From: Drosophila persimilis
Taxonomy: Eukaryota > Arthropoda > Insecta > Diptera > Drosophilidae
Direction: 5' to 3'
NCBI RefSeq assembly: GCF_003286085.1
Contig: NW_020825491.1
Span: forward strand, 62,001-126,000
DNA: 64,000 nt
Below, in pieces: positions 61,010 through 64,000 of this stretch; the stretch's first letter is position 1; every line of letters starts with the position of its first letter. The notes under the pieces were generated by a model, which saw only the letters and a list, made by a program, of their open reading frames with translations, was not told where the DNA came from and searched no databases. The position numbers and the translations under genes are program-made.

Positions 61010-63824
61010 CTTTTAGTAACCTATCAGAATGTAAGAGGCTTGCGTAGTAAGCTCAGCATTCTTTTCCGGGATAGTGTTGCATTTGCTTCCCACGTTATTG
61101 TGTTTACTGAAACCTGGTTAAAGCCGGACATTCTTAGTTCCGAGGTTTTGGCAGGTCGGTACACAACTTTTAGAAAGGACCGTTCGTCTCGACGTGCAGG
61201 AGGGGTTCTAATTGCAGTGGACTCTTACTTCACGTCAGAACACTTCACAGTCCAAGTTCAACAGGAACTGGAATTCCTGTGTGTAAAACTGATTCTTCCC
61301 GCTTTCGCTATATTCATTACTTGCTCGTATATCCCACCTTCTTCGGATATTTCAATTTATGAGCAGAACTTGTCCGCTTTAACCGCTGTTGCTTCCTCGC
61401 TATCTGATAAAGATCGTATGATAGTTCTTGGTGACTTCAACTTGCCAGGAACTGTTTGGTCTTCGGTAAACGAGTCTAGTATCCTAGTGCCCATGTCACG
61501 ACATGACTTTGTTGACGGCTTGCTTGACCTGTCCCTGTCTCAAGTCAATCATGTGAAAAATTCCTTGGGTCGATTGCTTGATCTATGCTTTGTATCGGAT
61601 CCGACCATAGTGTTGTTAACCCGAGCCCTTCCGCTCACTATACCTGAAGACGCCTACCACCCTACTTTCGAGGTGTCGCTAGACATAGGACCAACTGTAT
61701 TGGATCGGTCGAGTAGACTACCTGAACATGTCCGCTGCTTTCGTAAAGCCGAGTTTGCGAAGCTTAATAACCTAATTAGGGATTTTGATTGGTCCGCTTT
61801 GTACTTGTGCACTGATGTCACAAAAGGCACAAACATTTTTTACAATGCTCTTGGCACATTGTTTGATTCTTGTGTCCCGCTTTCTTGTCCGATTAGATCT
61901 GGAAAACCCCCTTGGTTTACCAAAGAGTTATCCAGTCTAAAAAACTTAAAATCAAGACTTTATAAAAAATTTCAAGAAGTGGGTTATCCTACTTCTCACT
62001 CTCGTTATGTAATAGCTCGGTCAAACTTTTCAGTTCTTAATGCTCAATGCTATATGATCTACCTATCTCGTTGCAGGATACGTTTTTCTCAGGACCCTAA
62101 ACAGTTTTACTGCTTCGTAAACAGTAAGCGTAGAACGTCCGCACACCCATCCTCGCTATCATTTTGTAATACGTCGGCAAATAATGATCAGGCAATTGCC
62201 GACCTTTTTGCCCAGTTTTTCCAAACCACCTATTCTGAGGAATGCTACTCTGGTCAACCGTACCCATACGGATTACCGAGGTCGAACGGCATTTTCAGTC
62301 CCTTGTTAAATGAATATTCCCTACTTCAAGATCTTCGACTAGTTAAGCCGGTGTTTTCACCGGGTCCAGACGGGGTTCCAGATTGTGTACTCAGGTACTG
62401 CGCCGAGGCTTTGTGTGGACCATTGCTTAAACTATTCACCCTGTCCATTGATTCCTCTTGCTTCCCCCCAATCTGGAAGGAATCGTTTATAATTCCTCTC
62501 CATAAAAAAGGTAGCAAGTCTGATGCAAAAAATTATAGAGGTATAGCAAAGTTATCCGCTATTCCCAAATTGTTTGAGAAGGTTTTAACTCCGCACTTGC
62601 AACATCTCTGCAAGTCACTTATATCTCCAACTCTGCATGGATTTATAAGGCGGCGATCAACCACCACGAACTTGTTAGAGTTTACCTCTTTCATTATTAA
62701 AGGTTTTCAAGGTAACTTACAGACGGATGTTATTTACACCGACTTTAGTAAAGCATTCGACTCTGTAAACCATTCCCTTTTAGCACATAAACTTGACCTT
62801 TTAGGGTTTCCGCCCAACCTCCTGAGATGGATTTCTAGCTATCTTTGTTCTAGGTCTCAAAGAGTCCTCTTCAAAAACTCCCTCTCTTTACCAGTAAAGG
62901 TTTCTTCGGGAGTACCACAGGGCAGCCATCTAGGCCCCTTACTCTTCACACTCTTTATTAATGACTTGCCTTCAGTATTAACATACTCTCGAGTACTTAT
63001 GTATGCGGATGATGTTAAACTCTGTGTCCAGTACAAGGACATTTCATTTCATACTCGCTAGCAATCCGATCTCAATAGCTTTCAGTCATGGTGTTGTGCA
63101 AACTTGTTACACCTTAATGCCTCGAAATGCAAAGTTATGACATTTCATCGTTCTAGCCCTTTGTTGGCTCCCTACATCCCATTTGGGGGTTCTCTTGAGA
63201 GAATTACCCTGGTGGATGATCTGGGTGTTATGTTAGACCCCAAGTTAAAGTTTTCCGAACACATTTCTACCATGGTAAATAAGGCCATGGGCGTGCTTGG
63301 GTTTATAAAGAGGTGGTCAAAGGAAATTGACGACCCCTATATAACAAAGACTCTCTATACCTCGCTTGTTGTTAGAATACGGCTCCTGTGTATGGTGCCC
63401 TCAGTACAAAGTACACCAGGACCGTATAGAATCAGTACAGAAAAATTTTTTACTCTTTGCTCTGCGGGGCCTTAACTGGGATGCGGGTGTAAGACTCCCA
63501 TCTTACTCTAGTAGACTATTATTAGTAAACCTCCCATCCTTAGTTAACCGTACAAAAATGCTTGGTGTGATATTTAACCACAACTTGATCAGGGGTGACA
63601 TAGACAGCCCTGATCTGTTGAGCCGCATAAACTTCACGATTCCTATTAAACTGACTAGAAACTTTATACCGTTGTTCCTTCCACTTTGTAGATCGAATTA
63701 TTCCTTGCATGAACCGTTTAGGGTCTTATGCTCGGATTATAATTCCCTCTACCATATTATATCCTCCACTAATTCTCTTCCTCTTATTAAATTACTAATC
63801 CTTACACACCTTTCTAGTAATTAG
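61010..63824 (+). pseudogene. LINE-B copy 2 ORF2, endonuclease and reverse transcriptase, late stop and shift
   Basis: The open frame begins soon after the ORF1 stop (VTYQNVRGLRSKLSIL); no ATG is near, so reinitiation or coupling is likely. Endonuclease: FTETWLKPDIL, GGVLIAVDS, MIVLGDFNLPGT, GRLLDLCFVSD. RT: KLSAIPKLFEKVLTP, FSKAFDSVNHSLL, GVPQGSHLGPLL, MYADDVKLC. A TAG at 63059-63061 interrupts the palm-thumb region (also in copy 1); the frame continues with LLHLNASKCKVMTFHRSSP. A small deletion near 63370 shifts the rest, which ends at 63822-63824. Confidence 0.92.
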
Positions 63825-64000
63825 TAATTGTAGTGGTATTTGTATTTTGTATTTGATTGCATGCTTAATTTCTTAGTAAGTTTAGTGCTAATTTTCCTCG
63901 AATGTTAGTCTAATATCTATCTTTCTTGCATGTTCGCGTTTGGTTCGGCTACGCACCGCGCGTCATGCGGCAGCGCCCCTCGGTCGGTTGGGCGGGAGGA
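63825..64000 (+). other. LINE-B copy 2 3' UTR (incomplete)
   Basis: Same sequence as 57931-58107: an AT-rich start, then the GC-rich CGCGCGTCATGCGGCAGCG block. No gene. Confidence 0.85.

Larger units (their letters stand above)
58724..64000 (+). repeat. Tandem duplication unit 2 (runs off the window)
   Basis: Repeats 53441 onwards: LINE-A RT part (58724-59458, minus) and LINE-B copy 2 (59459-64000). Position 64000 corresponds to about 58107 of unit 1, so roughly 0.6 kb of the unit lies outside. Confidence 0.88.
59459..64000 (+). mobile_element. CR1-like LINE-B, copy 2 (longest copy)
   Basis: Contains the 5' UTR (59459-59990, no gene), ORF1 with ATG 59991, an undeleted ORF2 and most of the 3' UTR, which runs off the window. 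This is the best reference for the family in the window, though it carries a nonsense codon in ORF1 and two defects in ORF2. PHD-type ORF1 fingers are an established feature of CR1-like elements. Confidence 0.92.

Noticed and set aside
1..64000. Host protein-coding or tRNA/rRNA genes
   Set aside because: No frame or stem-loop set matches a host gene; every long frame belongs to a transposable element.

Overview
The window reads as a Drosophila-type (at least dipteran) repeat island, probably heterochromatic. No host gene is recognisable. The lineage call rests on several sequence signs: a BEL/Pao element, Jockey-, CR1- and LOA-like LINEs, an Osvaldo/Ulysses-like Ty3/gypsy element, INE-1/DINE-1-like repeats with the typical TATACCCGATACT ends, and TATA plus TCAGT-type core promoters. 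The species is not assigned.

The centrepiece is a Polinton/Maverick, a large virus-like DNA transposon, at 8632-51609. It sits inside the gag frame of a second BEL/Pao element (BEL-2) and is flanked by the 6-bp duplication agacaa. Its 1480-bp terminal inverted repeats (8985-10464 and 50130-51609) each carry a complete 117-codon acidic gene. From left to right its own genes are: protein-primed family B DNA polymerase (+, broken), chromodomain integrase (-, scattered in five pieces), a 235-aa protein (-), a frameshifted exonuclease-like protein of unknown role (+), a CCHC miniprotein (+), packaging ATPase (+), a small pX-like protein (+), a basic 217-aa protein (+), the C-terminus of the penton/minor capsid protein (+), a pVI-like protein (+), the major capsid protein (+), an adenain-like protease (+), and three small genes near the right end, one of them with an apparent 64-bp intron directly after its ATG. 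Capsid, protease and ATPase frames are open, while polymerase and integrase are wrecked. The copy could not move alone, but virion-type proteins could still be encoded.

The Polinton has been bombarded. A full-length BEL-1 element (14870-21310, LTRs identical by eye, TSD aaagc) splits the integrase chromodomain. A Jockey-like LINE (21662-24700), an INE-1-like repeat (24869-25749) and a 4-bp-TSD gypsy element (25850-35689) interrupt the rest of the integrase. A second INE-1-like repeat (39109-40216) and a LOA-clade LINE (40580-46135, 12-bp TSD) interrupt the penton gene. The gypsy locus is rearranged: its 5' LTR is followed by a second copy of an integrase fragment and of part of the INE-1-like repeat instead of the normal leader.

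Left of the Polinton (1-8631) lie the 3' half of a second BEL-1 copy, 3' scraps of CR1-like and Jockey-like LINEs, a CR1-like LINE-A copy, and the 5' LTR and gag start of BEL-2, which inserted into LINE-A. To the right (51616-64000) lie the continuation of BEL-2 gag and a LINE-A copy on the minus strand into which LINE-B (CR1-like, PHD-finger ORF1) inserted. A 5.28-kb segment of this nest (53441-58723) was then tandemly duplicated (58724 to beyond the window end). All calls are by eye from sequence and motifs; no database search was possible.
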